The notes under the pieces are model-generated. The model saw nothing but the letters and a program-made list of their open reading frames with translations, did no database searches and was not told where the DNA came from. A program made the translations under genes and the position numbers. Shown here piece after piece: positions 10,910 through 19,943 of a stretch of 64,000 nt of DNA; the stretch's first letter is position 1; each line of letters opens with the position of its first letter. Source of the stretch: Luteimonas sp. MC1572. Lineage in GTDB: Bacteria; Pseudomonadota; Gammaproteobacteria; Xanthomonadales; Xanthomonadaceae. The stretch covers positions 2,232,001 to 2,296,000 of the forward strand of contig NZ_CP067112.1 in assembly GCF_016615815.1 (NCBI RefSeq), given 5' to 3'.

Positions 10910-12004
10910 TCAGGCCTCGCGCGAGGGCCAGACGGTTTTCGCGAGCAGCTCGTCGCTCCAGTCGAAGCCCAGCGCGCCGCCGCGCAGCAGCAGCGACGCG
11001 AAATTGAAGACGTTGCGCGCGAACATCTCGCTGGCGTGCACCGCGCCGCTGCTCGCCAGGTCCAGCGGGCCCGCAACGGTGACGCCATCGACGTCGACCG
11101 TCCGGCCCGGCTGCGTCGCTTCGCAGTTGCCGCCGGTCTCGGCCGCCAGGTCGACGATCACGCTGCCGGCGCGCATGCCGGCCACCATCGCCGCGCTGAT
11201 GATCCGCGGCGCCGGGCGTCCCGGCACCGCCGCGGTGCAGACCACCACGTCGATCGTTTTCAGGTGCTCGCCCAGCCTGCGCTGCTGCTCCGCACGCTCT
11301 TCATCGGTGAGCTGCCGCGCATAACCGCCCTCGCCCGCCGCGCTCACGCCAAGATCGAGGAAGCGCCCACCGAGGGATTCGATCTGCTCGCGGGTTTCCG
11401 GGCGTACGTCGAAACATTCGACCTGCGCACCGAGGCGCCGCGCGGTGGCCACCGCCTGCAGGCCGGCCACGCCGGCGCCGACCACCAGCACCTTCGAGGG
11501 CCGGATGGTGCCGGCCGCGGTGGTCAGCATCGGGAAGAAGCGCGGCGCCAGCTGCGCGCCGACCAGCACCGCCTTGTAGCCGGCCATGCCGGCCTGCGAG
11601 CTGAGCACGTCCATCGCCTGGGCGCGGGTGGTGCGCGGCAGGCGCTCCAGTGGAAACGCGAGCAGGCCCGCGGCACGGATCGCGTCCGCGCGCGCCGCGT
11701 CGGCTTCGGGCTGGAGCTGGCCGACGATCGCCGCGCCAGGCTTCAATGCCGCGAGCACCGCGGGCGGCGGCGCCTGCACGCACAGCACGAGGTCGGCATC
11801 GGCCAGCGCAGCGGCGCCGTCATCGACCAGGATGGCGCCGGCGTCGGCATATGCGTCATCGCTGAAATGCGCGCGCGTGCCGAGCCCGCGTTCGACCGAC
11901 ACGCTGGCGCCGGCGGCGACCAGCTTTTTGCAGGTCTCGGGAGTGAGCGCCACGCGCCGTTCCGCGGGCGCGGCCTCGCGTGCGATGCCGATCTTTACTG
12001 CCAT
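10910..12004 (-). CDS. pntAA: NAD(P) transhydrogenase alpha subunit, NAD-binding part
   Basis: 364 aa, matching the soluble domain I of proton-translocating transhydrogenase. Visible features are the N-terminal IGIAREAAPAERRVALTPE, the QDVLSSQ-like segment AMDVLSSQAGMAGY, the Rossmann nucleotide loop VVGAGVAGLQAVATARRLGA (about 170) and the domain-closing TIDVVVCTAAVPGRPAP. It binds NAD(H) and docks on PntB. It lies upstream of pntAb-pntB on the same strand but 1.6 kb away, separated by the sigma-factor unit on the other strand. It therefore needs its own promoter or long read-through. Confidence 0.95.
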   Translation of the reverse strand: MAVKIGIAREAAPAERRVALTPETCKKLVAAGASVSVERGLGTRAHFSDDAYADAGAILVDDGAAALADADLVLCVQAPPPAVLAALKPGAAIVGQLQPEADAARADAIRAAGLLAFPLERLPRTTRAQAMDVLSSQAGMAGYKAVLVGAQLAPRFFPMLTTAAGTIRPSKVLVVGAGVAGLQAVATARRLGAQVECFDVRPETREQIESLGGRFLDLGVSAAGEGGYARQLTDEERAEQQRRLGEHLKTIDVVVCTAAVPGRPAPRIISAAMVAGMRAGSVIVDLAAETGGNCEATQPGRTVDVDGVTVAGPLDLASSGAVHASEMFARNVFNFASLLLRGGALGFDWSDELLAKTVWPSREA

Positions 12005-12086
12005 GCCTGCTCCCCGGGATGCGCAGCGGCCATCCTAGCGAATGCGCCGGGGCGGCGCGATGCGCGCGATGACGCCCGACCGGCGC

Positions 12087-14234
12087 TCAGCGCGCGGCTT
12101 CGTCCAGGACGTGGCAGACGGCGGCCTCGACCGGATCCGGACCGGCGCGTGCCAGCAGTTCCCCGCTGGCGAGGGCGGCGGCCATGCGCCGCGGCGAAAG
12201 CACGGCATGGCGCCCACCCTGCCGGGTCACGAGGAGGCAGCGGCCGGTCAGCGGGCTACGCCACGCAAGGCGGAGGTGCCGCGCCATCGCGCCATGGTCG
12301 CGCGCAACCAGCACATCGCCGACCTCGGGACCTGGTACGGCGACGGATCCGGGTTCGGCCGCATCGGCATCGGCCTCTGGATCGGCAGCGTCGGTGGCCA
12401 GCGCAGTGAACCCGGGCATGGCGCGCGGCGCGTCCGGAAGCGCGAGCCCCGCGGCGATCGAAGCCAGCTGCATGTCGATGGCCCCCGCATCCTCGCCAAC
12501 GGCGGCGAGGCAGGCACGCAGCGGCGCCTCGATGGAAAGCAGGCCGTCGGCCACGGCGGCGCCACGCGCCTGCGCGGCGTCGGCATCCAGCCGCAGCACG
12601 CCATCGGCCAGGTCCAGAAGCGCCTGATGGCGGGCCGAACCCGCGCCCTCGCGCAGCCACGCCTGGACCAGCGCGCCACGCCACGGGCCGGCAAGGAACT
12701 CGCCGACGATCGGTAGCACGGCACGCTCGCCGACGCGTTCGGCCAGCGTGGCATCCGCCGACCGGCGCGCGGCCTCCAGGCGTTCGCTGCCATCGAGCGC
12801 CTGCCATGCGCGCCGTTCGCTGATCGCGGCGCGCCGCAGCAGTGGCGCGCTGCCCGCCTCGAGATCGGCCAAGGCGCGCTCGAAAACGGCGAGTTCACCC
12901 TGGTAGGCGTTGGCGATCCCGTCCGCCGCCGCGTCAGCCAGCGCATGCAGCGGCGCGTCGTCGCCGCTGCCCGGATTGCCATCCCACAGCGTGACGATGG
13001 TGGCCAGCGCGCGCATCGCCGGATGCGCGACCGCGTCGAACAGCTGCGGGTCTTCGAGCACCAGGCGCGTCCACGGCCAGGCCAGGCGGACCAGGCGGGC
13101 CTCGGCAGCGGGCGTGAGGCAGGCCGATGCGCGCAACGCGTCGAACAGCAGCGCGGTGACGTCGATTGCGTCGTCCTGCGCCATCGACGGAAGCGCGGCG
13201 TCCGCGCCCATGCCCAGGCTGGACGCGCCGGCCAGCAGTGCTCGGCGCAGCTGCACCGCGAACGGTCCCGGATCGGCTGGCGGCCAGCGCGTCGGGGTTT
13301 CGCTGCCCTGGAGCAGGGACAGCACGGCCAGGAACTCGCGGTCGCCGAACGCGCGGCGGCTGTCGTCGACCGCCCGTTCCGGCCGCCTCGCGCGCACGTA
13401 CGCGCGCAGCAGGTTTCCACGCCTCGGCGCAGGCGTGTCGCCACGGCTCGCCGCCGTGGCGGCACCGCGCCCCTCATCGGGTCCGCGTGGTGCCAGGCCG
13501 TCCCGCCCCCGCCAGGAAGCGCCTTCGGCACTGCCCACCGGCTGCGAGACCATCGCCGCGTGCACGCTGCCGCCCAGCATCGCGAAACCACCGGCGGCCA
13601 GCGCGCCGTTGAGCCAGGCGTAGGTCGGCCCAAGATGTGCACCGCACAGCCGCTCGTAATGGCGCAGCAGCGACTGGCGCAGCAGCGGCTCGCAGTCGAT
13701 CGGCGGAAAGGCCACGAGGAACGCGTCGACCACCACGGGCGGCGCGAACGGGTTGGCCGGCAAGCCATCGCCGCCCATGCGCGCGGCCAGCGAGACCAGC
13801 CGGCTCTCGACGATCGAAAGCGCATCGGAGAACCGCCGCTGCAGCGCCTCGATGGCCGGCTGCCCGATCAGCTGGGTGCTCAGCTCGCCTTCGGACAACA
13901 GCGCGAATGCGGCCGGATCGCCGGTAGCCGCCGGGGCGCGTGCCGGCCAACCGGCGAATGCCGCATCGATCCGTGCCTGCCAGCGCCGTTCATGGCGCAG
14001 CGCATCGCGGCGCAGCATGGCCACGTTCGCCAGCGCATCGCCGACCGCCACGTCGGGCGCCTCGGCGAACATCTGCAGCAGATCTTTTTCCGCCGCGAGC
14101 TGCGCCTCGGCGAGCAGTGGCTGCAGCCGCGCCCGGAACTCCTGGCGGAGCGCGTCGAGCTGTTGCATCGGCGGAGCCGCTGCGCGTTGCGCACTGGCAG
14201 CCGCGTCGCCTCCGGATCCTTGGGGCGTTCGCAT
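12087..14234 (-). CDS. DUF1631 family protein, shorter paralogue
   Basis: 715 aa, predicted soluble and largely helical. It aligns over its whole length with the neighbouring DUF1631 protein: an N-terminal segment with LLSEGELSTQLIGQ (about 110), a central helical region, and a C-terminal beta-rich module with LAWRSPLTGRCLLVTRQGG. The last module resembles a PilZ-like barrel in pattern, but the RxxxR and D/NxSxxG motifs of c-di-GMP binding are not visible. ATG 14234 is the most upstream plausible start; MQQLD at residue 23 is an alternative. Function unknown. Tandem copies suggest divergence after duplication. Confidence 0.8.
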   Translation of the reverse strand: MRTPQGSGGDAAASAQRAAAPPMQQLDALRQEFRARLQPLLAEAQLAAEKDLLQMFAEAPDVAVGDALANVAMLRRDALRHERRWQARIDAAFAGWPARAPAATGDPAAFALLSEGELSTQLIGQPAIEALQRRFSDALSIVESRLVSLAARMGGDGLPANPFAPPVVVDAFLVAFPPIDCEPLLRQSLLRHYERLCGAHLGPTYAWLNGALAAGGFAMLGGSVHAAMVSQPVGSAEGASWRGRDGLAPRGPDEGRGAATAASRGDTPAPRRGNLLRAYVRARRPERAVDDSRRAFGDREFLAVLSLLQGSETPTRWPPADPGPFAVQLRRALLAGASSLGMGADAALPSMAQDDAIDVTALLFDALRASACLTPAAEARLVRLAWPWTRLVLEDPQLFDAVAHPAMRALATIVTLWDGNPGSGDDAPLHALADAAADGIANAYQGELAVFERALADLEAGSAPLLRRAAISERRAWQALDGSERLEAARRSADATLAERVGERAVLPIVGEFLAGPWRGALVQAWLREGAGSARHQALLDLADGVLRLDADAAQARGAAVADGLLSIEAPLRACLAAVGEDAGAIDMQLASIAAGLALPDAPRAMPGFTALATDAADPEADADAAEPGSVAVPGPEVGDVLVARDHGAMARHLRLAWRSPLTGRCLLVTRQGGRHAVLSPRRMAAALASGELLARAGPDPVEAAVCHVLDEAAR

Positions 14235-14329
14235 ACGTCGTGGTCAGGGGGCGGCGTGGAGACGCACACGATAGCCGATATAGCGTGACCGGCGACACGG
14301 TTCGCCGGCAACCGGCCCGGAGCGCGAAT

Positions 14330-16771
14330 TCAGCCGCCGCCTTCGGCCGCCTGTCGCGGATTCAGGTGTTGCCACACCTGCTTCATCGCCTCGTCGAACG
14401 GCGCGTCCACCGACCGGATCACCGCGCGGCCGCGGGCGACCAGCACCGTGAGCTCTTCCGGCGACACCACCATCTTGCGCACGCCGCGACGGTTGACCAC
14501 CAGGAAACGGCCGGTCAGCGGGCTGATCCAGGCGATCCGCGCGGCGGTCTCGTGGCCGTCCTCGTCGATCAGGCGCAGGCCCTGGCCGACGCGCAGGCGG
14601 CGCATGCGCGCGGCGATGTTGGGATCGAACGCCAGCGTGTCGGTCCCGCCGGCAAGGTGCAGCCCGGAAAGCGGCGACGCGTCTTCGGCGCCATCCACAT
14701 CGTCGGCCGCCTGCTCCGGGTGGTGCACCTTGCGCGGCGAGTCGGGCAGGCCCAACGCGGCGATGATGCGCGCCATGGCGTCACGCGCCGCGGTCGCGTC
14801 CATGCCGCAGCTGGCGTAGCACTCGCCCAGCGGGACCTGCAGCGCCAGCAGTTGTTCCGCGACCACGCGCCCGCGCGCCTGCGCGGCGTCGGCATCGACC
14901 TGGACCATGGCGTCGCCGACCGCGATCGCCTGGTGGTGGCGATCGGTGCCATGGCCTTCACGCAGCCAGGCCTGGGTGAGGTGGTGGCGCCAGTGGCGGT
15001 CGAGGAAGTGCGCGACCGGCGTGGTCAGGCTGCGCCCGGCAAGCCGGGACGCGACCATGTCGGCGGCATGGGCGCGCGCCTGCTGCAGCCGCTCGCGCCC
15101 GTGGATGGCTTCGCCGGCACGCTTTTCGGCAAGATCGGTGCGGCGGCGCTGTTGCTCCAGCTGGTCGCGCAGCTCGCTCGCCGCCAGTTCGAAGATCGCC
15201 TGGTCGTCGTCGTACTCCTCGACCACGCGGTCGACCGCGCGCTCGGCGCGGTCCAGTGTTTCGCGGTCCTGCGGCGTTTCGCCGGCGTTGCCGTCGCAAG
15301 CCTCGGTGAGCACGTCCAACAGGCGCCGCGCCGGGTGGCTGCGACGGTTGAACATCGAATCATCGGTCAGCGCGACCTTCAGGTAGGGCACCACCAGCCG
15401 CCCGTAGAAATCACGCGCGCGCTGGGCGAGATCGGTGGAATCGCTGAGTGAACTGAACAGCATGCCGACGAGGTCGATGGCGTCTTCTTCGTCGACGCTG
15501 AAGTGGGTGGCGTCGGGATCGAAGCCCAGCTGGCGCACGCCGCCGAGGATCGCCTCGCGGATCACCCGCGACAGCTCGCGCGAGTCGCTTGCGCCCAACG
15601 CTTGCGTGTACAGGCTGGCATCGTCGCCCTGCAGGATCTGCGCCACGCTGAGCAGGTCCTCGGTGCGCAGCACCTGCACGCCGGCCGCGATTGCAGCGGC
15701 GCTTTCGGTGAGGCCGCTGTCGTCGTGGCCGTATGCGTCGGAATCGTTGCCCGCGGCGCGCCAGTGGCGGAGCTGGTCGCGGACCACGTCGCGATAGCGC
15801 GGCGCGCGCCCCTCGGCAAGGGCGGCATGCATGCCGCCGCCGGCGATCGCGGCGCCGATGCCGCCACCCGCGTATCCGCCAGTGGCGTGGCCTCCGCCGG
15901 CCATGCCGCCGGTGTTGCCCCGATACCCCTGGGCCATGCCGGCAGCCGTGCCGCCAGGCGACTGTGCGCCACCCATGTGCTCGACCATGCCGCCGTCCGG
16001 CACCCATTGGCCGCCGCCGTCCGCCCCACGTGCGGCGGGCGCCGCGGACGCGGTACCGGCCGAATGCATCGTATCTGGCTGGCGACCACGCACCGGCGCG
16101 TCGGACGCGAGCGAATAGCCGAAGCCGGCCGCCTCGAGCATCGAGTTCAGCTTTTCGTACAGCTCGCCGAGCACCTCCGGCAGGCGCTTGTCGAACTGGT
16201 TGAACACCAGCGGGCGCAGCCCGCGGGTCAGGTCTTCCGCGCCGAACAGGTTGACGAACGCGGCGACGGTGGCGTCGGGGCGCACCGGGTTTGCCCGCTT
16301 GCCTTCGACGCCGAGCGCGGTGGCCAGCGCCTGCAGGCGCTCCTCCATCAGCTCCAGCGGGTGCAGGAACTGGTGGTCGAGGAGTTCGGTGGTGTGCTGG
16401 CCGGCGAGGTGGATCTCCAGCTCGCCTTCCGACATCAGGCTCAGCGACTTGTCGCCGCTCCGCTCCACGGGCGGCTTGCGCCAGGCGTCGAACTCGCGCT
16501 CGAGCGAATCGCGATAGCGAGTGGCGAGTTCCAGCGCACGATGGCCGAGCGCCATCACCGCCATGCGGTCGTCCTGCGCGCCGCTGTAGTCGTGGCCCGC
16601 CAACGCCTCCAGCCGCACCTGCTCCTCGATCGTGCCCCAGAACCCGGACAGCACACCGCCAAGCGTGGTCACCGCCTCGCGCTTGATCGCTTCGAACACG
16701 CGCGCGGGCTCGCGCATGGCGCCACCGCGGCTGCGTGGAGGAGAAAACGGACGGGGTTCTTCTGCGATCAT
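14330..16771 (-). CDS. DUF1631 family protein, longer paralogue
   Basis: 813 aa from ATG 16771; ATG 16716 (MREPARVF) is an alternative. The N-terminal region carries the family segment SLSLMSEGELEIHLAGQ. A Gly/Met/Ala-rich low-complexity linker (about residues 250-345) is absent from the paralogue. The C-terminal module has RLRVGQGLRLIDEDG and ARIAWISPLTGRFLVVNRRG. No signal peptide or membrane helix is seen, so it should be cytoplasmic. It precedes the shorter copy by 95 bases on the same strand, so they are probably co-transcribed. The biochemical role of DUF1631 is not known to me. Confidence 0.8.
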   Translation of the reverse strand: MIAEEPRPFSPPRSRGGAMREPARVFEAIKREAVTTLGGVLSGFWGTIEEQVRLEALAGHDYSGAQDDRMAVMALGHRALELATRYRDSLEREFDAWRKPPVERSGDKSLSLMSEGELEIHLAGQHTTELLDHQFLHPLELMEERLQALATALGVEGKRANPVRPDATVAAFVNLFGAEDLTRGLRPLVFNQFDKRLPEVLGELYEKLNSMLEAAGFGYSLASDAPVRGRQPDTMHSAGTASAAPAARGADGGGQWVPDGGMVEHMGGAQSPGGTAAGMAQGYRGNTGGMAGGGHATGGYAGGGIGAAIAGGGMHAALAEGRAPRYRDVVRDQLRHWRAAGNDSDAYGHDDSGLTESAAAIAAGVQVLRTEDLLSVAQILQGDDASLYTQALGASDSRELSRVIREAILGGVRQLGFDPDATHFSVDEEDAIDLVGMLFSSLSDSTDLAQRARDFYGRLVVPYLKVALTDDSMFNRRSHPARRLLDVLTEACDGNAGETPQDRETLDRAERAVDRVVEEYDDDQAIFELAASELRDQLEQQRRRTDLAEKRAGEAIHGRERLQQARAHAADMVASRLAGRSLTTPVAHFLDRHWRHHLTQAWLREGHGTDRHHQAIAVGDAMVQVDADAAQARGRVVAEQLLALQVPLGECYASCGMDATAARDAMARIIAALGLPDSPRKVHHPEQAADDVDGAEDASPLSGLHLAGGTDTLAFDPNIAARMRRLRVGQGLRLIDEDGHETAARIAWISPLTGRFLVVNRRGVRKMVVSPEELTVLVARGRAVIRSVDAPFDEAMKQVWQHLNPRQAAEGGG

Positions 16772-16872
16772 GGGGGCACTGCCGGTGTTCGGGGGACACC
16801 CGTGCATACCATCCCTGAATGGAGCACCCGAGGTCTGTGACTGCAATCCCAGTTAGTCCACGCATCCCAGCG

Positions 16873-17442
16873 ATGCTCGAGGCGATCGACGCCCGCCGCT
16901 CGGTTTCGTCCAAACACCTGGCCGAACCGGCGCCCGACGACGCGACCCTGTTACGCATGCTGCGCTCGGCCGTGCGCGTCCCCGACCACGGCAAGCGCGA
17001 GCCGTTCCGCTTCATCCGCATCGCCGGCGATGCGCGCAACGCGCTCGGCGACGCGGTCGTGGCGCGCGGCCTGGAACTGCGTCCCGATGCAGGCGAGGCG
17101 GCTGCCGGGAAGGACCGCATGCGTTTCACCCGCGCACCGCTGGTGGTGGCCGTGGTCGCGGTGCTCGACGACGCCGATACCGCGATCCCGGCGCAGGAAC
17201 GCCTGCTGACCGCCGGCAGCGCGTGCTTCGCGCTGCTGCAGGCCGCGCAGGCATTCGGCTTCGGTGCCTGCTGGCTGACCGGCTGGCCGGCCTACGACGC
17301 CGAGATCCTGCGGCTGCTCGGCCTGGGCACGCAGGAGCGCATCGCCGGCTTCATCCATATCGGCACGCCGATGCAGGAGGCGCACGAGCGCGAGCGCCCG
17401 GACCCGGCCGAGCTGCTCACCGACTGGTCGCCGCCCGCGTGA
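16873..17442 (+). CDS. Nitroreductase family protein (YdjA-like)
   Basis: 189 aa, one-domain FMN enzyme. The N-terminal FMN-contacting segment is IDARRSVSSKHLAEPAP, followed by LRSAVRVPDHGKREPFRF, the same order as in E. coli YdjA, and a C-terminal GFGACWLTGWPAYD with the flavin-domain closing GFIHIGTP. It probably reduces nitro- or quinone-like substrates with NAD(P)H. I chose ATG 16873 because MLEAIDARRS matches the family start; GTG 16837 would add 12 residues. The stop overlaps the GTG start of the exonuclease gene. Confidence 0.85.
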   Translation: MLEAIDARRSVSSKHLAEPAPDDATLLRMLRSAVRVPDHGKREPFRFIRIAGDARNALGDAVVARGLELRPDAGEAAAGKDRMRFTRAPLVVAVVAVLDDADTAIPAQERLLTAGSACFALLQAAQAFGFGACWLTGWPAYDAEILRLLGLGTQERIAGFIHIGTPMQEAHERERPDPAELLTDWSPPA

Positions 17443-18392
17443 GCGTGCCGCTGCCGGCGCCGCTGCCCGCGCTGCACCTGGTGGACGCCAGCCTGTACGT
17501 GTTCCGCGCCTGGCATTCGATGCCGGACGAATTCCGCGATGCCGACGGCTGGCCGACCAACGCCGTGCACGGCTTCGCGCGCTTCCTGCTGGACCTGATC
17601 GAGCGCGAGCGGCCGCGTCATATCGCCATCGCGTTCGACGAGGCGCTCGACAGCTGTTTCCGCAACGCGCTGTACCCGGCGTACAAGGCCAACCGCGACC
17701 CGGCGCCGGCCGAACTGAAGCGCCAGTTCGCCTATTGCAAATCGCTGTGCGCGGCGCTCGGCCTGCCGGTGCTGGCGCACCGCGAGTACGAGGCCGACGA
17801 CCTGATCGGCAGCGCGCTGGTGCTGGTGCGCGCGCAGGGCTTCCGCGGCGTGATCGTGTCCGCCGACAAGGACCTGTCGCAGCTGCTCGAAACCCACGAC
17901 GAGCAGTGGGACTTCGCCCGCGGCGTGCGCTGGGGCGCGGCCGGGGTGAAGGCGCGCCAGGGCGTGCACGCCCACCAGGTGGCCGATTTCCTGGCGCTGA
18001 GCGGCGACGCGGTCGACAACATTCCGGGCGTCCCCGGCATCGGCAGCAAGACCGCGGCGGTGCTGCTGGCGCACTTCGGCAGCCTGGATGCGCTGCTTGA
18101 GCGCGTGGACGAGGTCGCGTTCCTGCGCTTCCGCGGCGCGGCACAGGCCGCCGTGCGGCTGCGCCAGCACCGCGAACAGGCGCTGCTGTGCCGCCAGCTG
18201 TCGACGGTCGCGCTGGACGCGCCGATCGACGATGCCACGCCGCCATTCGTGCGCGGCAACGGCGACGCCGGCACCCTCGCGGCGCTGGCCGACGCGGTCG
18301 GCTTCGGGCCGATGACACGCCGTCGCCTGCAGGCCGCGGCCGGCCTGGCGGAAACGCAGGACCCGCCGCAGCACGTAGGATCGGCTCCATGA
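17439..18392 (+). CDS. 5'-3' exonuclease (FEN/Xni-like, PolA N-domain family)
   Basis: 317 aa with the PIN-like nuclease core. The acidic metal ligands are visible in HLVDASLYVFR (about 13-23), IAFDEALDSCFRN, HREYEADDLIG (about 112-122), GVIVSADKDLSQL and LSGDAVDNIPGVPGIG. The helix-hairpin-helix segment GVPGIGSKTAAVLLAHFG follows. It should remove 5' flaps or RNA primers as a stand-alone version of the PolA 5' nuclease domain. The start is GTG 17439, within the overlap GTGA with the nitroreductase stop, and its own stop overlaps the Nudix start (ATGA). It is slightly longer than E. coli Xni. Confidence 0.9.
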   Translation: MSVPLPAPLPALHLVDASLYVFRAWHSMPDEFRDADGWPTNAVHGFARFLLDLIERERPRHIAIAFDEALDSCFRNALYPAYKANRDPAPAELKRQFAYCKSLCAALGLPVLAHREYEADDLIGSALVLVRAQGFRGVIVSADKDLSQLLETHDEQWDFARGVRWGAAGVKARQGVHAHQVADFLALSGDAVDNIPGVPGIGSKTAAVLLAHFGSLDALLERVDEVAFLRFRGAAQAAVRLRQHREQALLCRQLSTVALDAPIDDATPPFVRGNGDAGTLAALADAVGFGPMTRRRLQAAAGLAETQDPPQHVGSAP

Positions 18393-18949
18393 CCGACGCC
18401 CGACTCGACGAACAACCTGAAATCCTCTACCAGGGCGACTGGCTGCGCATGGTCAGGCGCGGCCATTGGGAGTCCTGCGAGCGTACCCACGGCAAGGATG
18501 GCTTGGCGGTGCTGGTGATCGCGGTGACGCCGGACGACGACGTGCTGTTCGTCGAGCAGTACCGGGTGCCGCTGGGCGCACGGACCATCGAGATGCCGGC
18601 CGGCCTGGTCGGCGACGACCTCGAAGGCGACACGCTGGAATCCGCCGCACGCCGCGAGCTGATCGAGGAAACCGGCTGGGATGCGGGACGCATCGACGTG
18701 CTGCTGGTCGGGCCGACCTCGTCGGGCATGAGCAACGAGCGCATCGCCTTCGCCCGCGCCCGCGACCTGCGCAAGGTCGGCGAAGGCGGCGGCGTGGCCG
18801 ACGAGAACATCACCGTCCACGCGATCCCGCGCGCCACCGCGCCGGCGTGGTTGATGCGCAAGTACGCCGAGGGCTACGAACTCGACCTCAAGCTCTGGGC
18901 CGGGCTGTGGATGATCGACCACGAGCCGGACGGATCGCCGGCCCGCTGA
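18389..18949 (+). CDS. Nudix hydrolase (ADP-ribose pyrophosphatase-like)
   Basis: 186 aa. The full Nudix box is present: G-x5-E-x7-REL-x-EE-x-G, from GDDLEGD to ELIEETGW, about residues 74-97. The preceding VLFVEQYRVPLGARTIEMPAG is characteristic of the ADP-sugar pyrophosphatase branch (NudF/YffH-like), which hydrolyses ADP-ribose or related ADP-sugars. The exact substrate cannot be read from sequence. It is the third gene of a coupled operon (overlap ATGA at 18389-18392). Confidence 0.88.
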   Translation: MTDARLDEQPEILYQGDWLRMVRRGHWESCERTHGKDGLAVLVIAVTPDDDVLFVEQYRVPLGARTIEMPAGLVGDDLEGDTLESAARRELIEETGWDAGRIDVLLVGPTSSGMSNERIAFARARDLRKVGEGGGVADENITVHAIPRATAPAWLMRKYAEGYELDLKLWAGLWMIDHEPDGSPAR

Positions 18950-18961
18950 TCGCCGCGCGCG

Positions 18962-19909
18962 TCAGCCCTGCGCGAAGCGGTCGGTGGCGCGCACCAGCGC
19001 GTCGACGTTCTCGGCCTCGAATGCCGAATGCCCCGAGCCCGGGGTGACCACCATCTCCGCCTTCGGCCACACCTGGTGGAGGTCCCAGGCGTTCTGCACG
19101 GGACAGACCACGTCGTAGCGGCCGTGCACGATGACGCCGGGAATGTCGACGATGCGGTAGGCATCGCGCAGCAGCTGGTCGTCGACTTCGAAGAAGCCGC
19201 GGTTGCTGAAGTAGTGGTTCTCGATGCGCGCGAAGGCCAGCGCGAACTCCGCGTCTTCGTGGTCGGCCACGAAACCGTCGTCGACGTGGAGGAAGCTCGT
19301 GGCGCCTTCCCACATGCTCCACGCGCGCGCGGCGGCGAGGCGCGTCGACGCGTCATCGGATGTCAGCCGGCGATGGAAGGCCGCGATCAGGTCGCCACGC
19401 TCGTCCTCCGGGATGGCCGCGATATAGCGCTGCCAGGCCTCGGGGAACAGGCGCGAGGCGCCCTCCTGGTAGAACCACTCCAGCTCCCAGCGGCGCAGCA
19501 TGAAGATGCCGCGCAAGACCAGCTCGGTGACCCGCTTGCAGTGCGCCTGGGCGTAGGCCAGCGCCAGCGTCGACCCCCAGGAACCGCCGAACACCTGCCA
19601 GCGTTCGATGCCGAGCTTCTCGCGCAGGCGCTCGATGTCGGCGACAAGATGCCAGGTGGTGTTGTCGACAAGGTCGGCATGCGGCGTGGACCGCCCCGAA
19701 CCACGCTGGTCGAACAGCACGATGCGGTACTTCGCCGGATCGTGGAAGCGGCGCATCTTGTCGGTGCAGCCGCCGCCGGGCCCGCCATGCAGCAGTACGA
19801 CCGGCTTGCCGTCGGGATTGCCGCACTGCTCGTAATAGAGAGAGTGGCGATCGTCCGCCTGGAGCCGGCCGGTGTCGTAGGGCTCGAGCTCGGGATACAG
19901 GGTGCGCAT
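18962..19909 (-). CDS. pip: Proline iminopeptidase (S33 family)
   Basis: 315 aa, the usual length. It has the alpha/beta-hydrolase fold with oxyanion segment LLHGGPGGGCTDKMRRF (about 40), FDQRGSGRS, nucleophile elbow FGGSWGSTLALAYA (Ser about 112), Asp in VHGRYDVVCP and His in GSGHSAFE. It releases N-terminal proline from cytoplasmic peptides. It ends 12 bases from the convergent Nudix gene, and its start is 34 bases from the prmC stop, so prmC-pip may be one transcript. Confidence 0.95.
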   Translation of the reverse strand: MRTLYPELEPYDTGRLQADDRHSLYYEQCGNPDGKPVVLLHGGPGGGCTDKMRRFHDPAKYRIVLFDQRGSGRSTPHADLVDNTTWHLVADIERLREKLGIERWQVFGGSWGSTLALAYAQAHCKRVTELVLRGIFMLRRWELEWFYQEGASRLFPEAWQRYIAAIPEDERGDLIAAFHRRLTSDDASTRLAAARAWSMWEGATSFLHVDDGFVADHEDAEFALAFARIENHYFSNRGFFEVDDQLLRDAYRIVDIPGVIVHGRYDVVCPVQNAWDLHQVWPKAEMVVTPGSGHSAFEAENVDALVRATDRFAQG

Positions 19910-19943
19910 GCAGCGGAAACCTCGTGGAAATCCGCCCGGGAGT

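Noticed and set aside
14330..16771. DUF1631 C-terminal module as a c-di-GMP-binding PilZ domain
   Set aside because: The strand pattern is reminiscent of PilZ, but RxxxR and D/NxSxxG are not present, so binding cannot be claimed.
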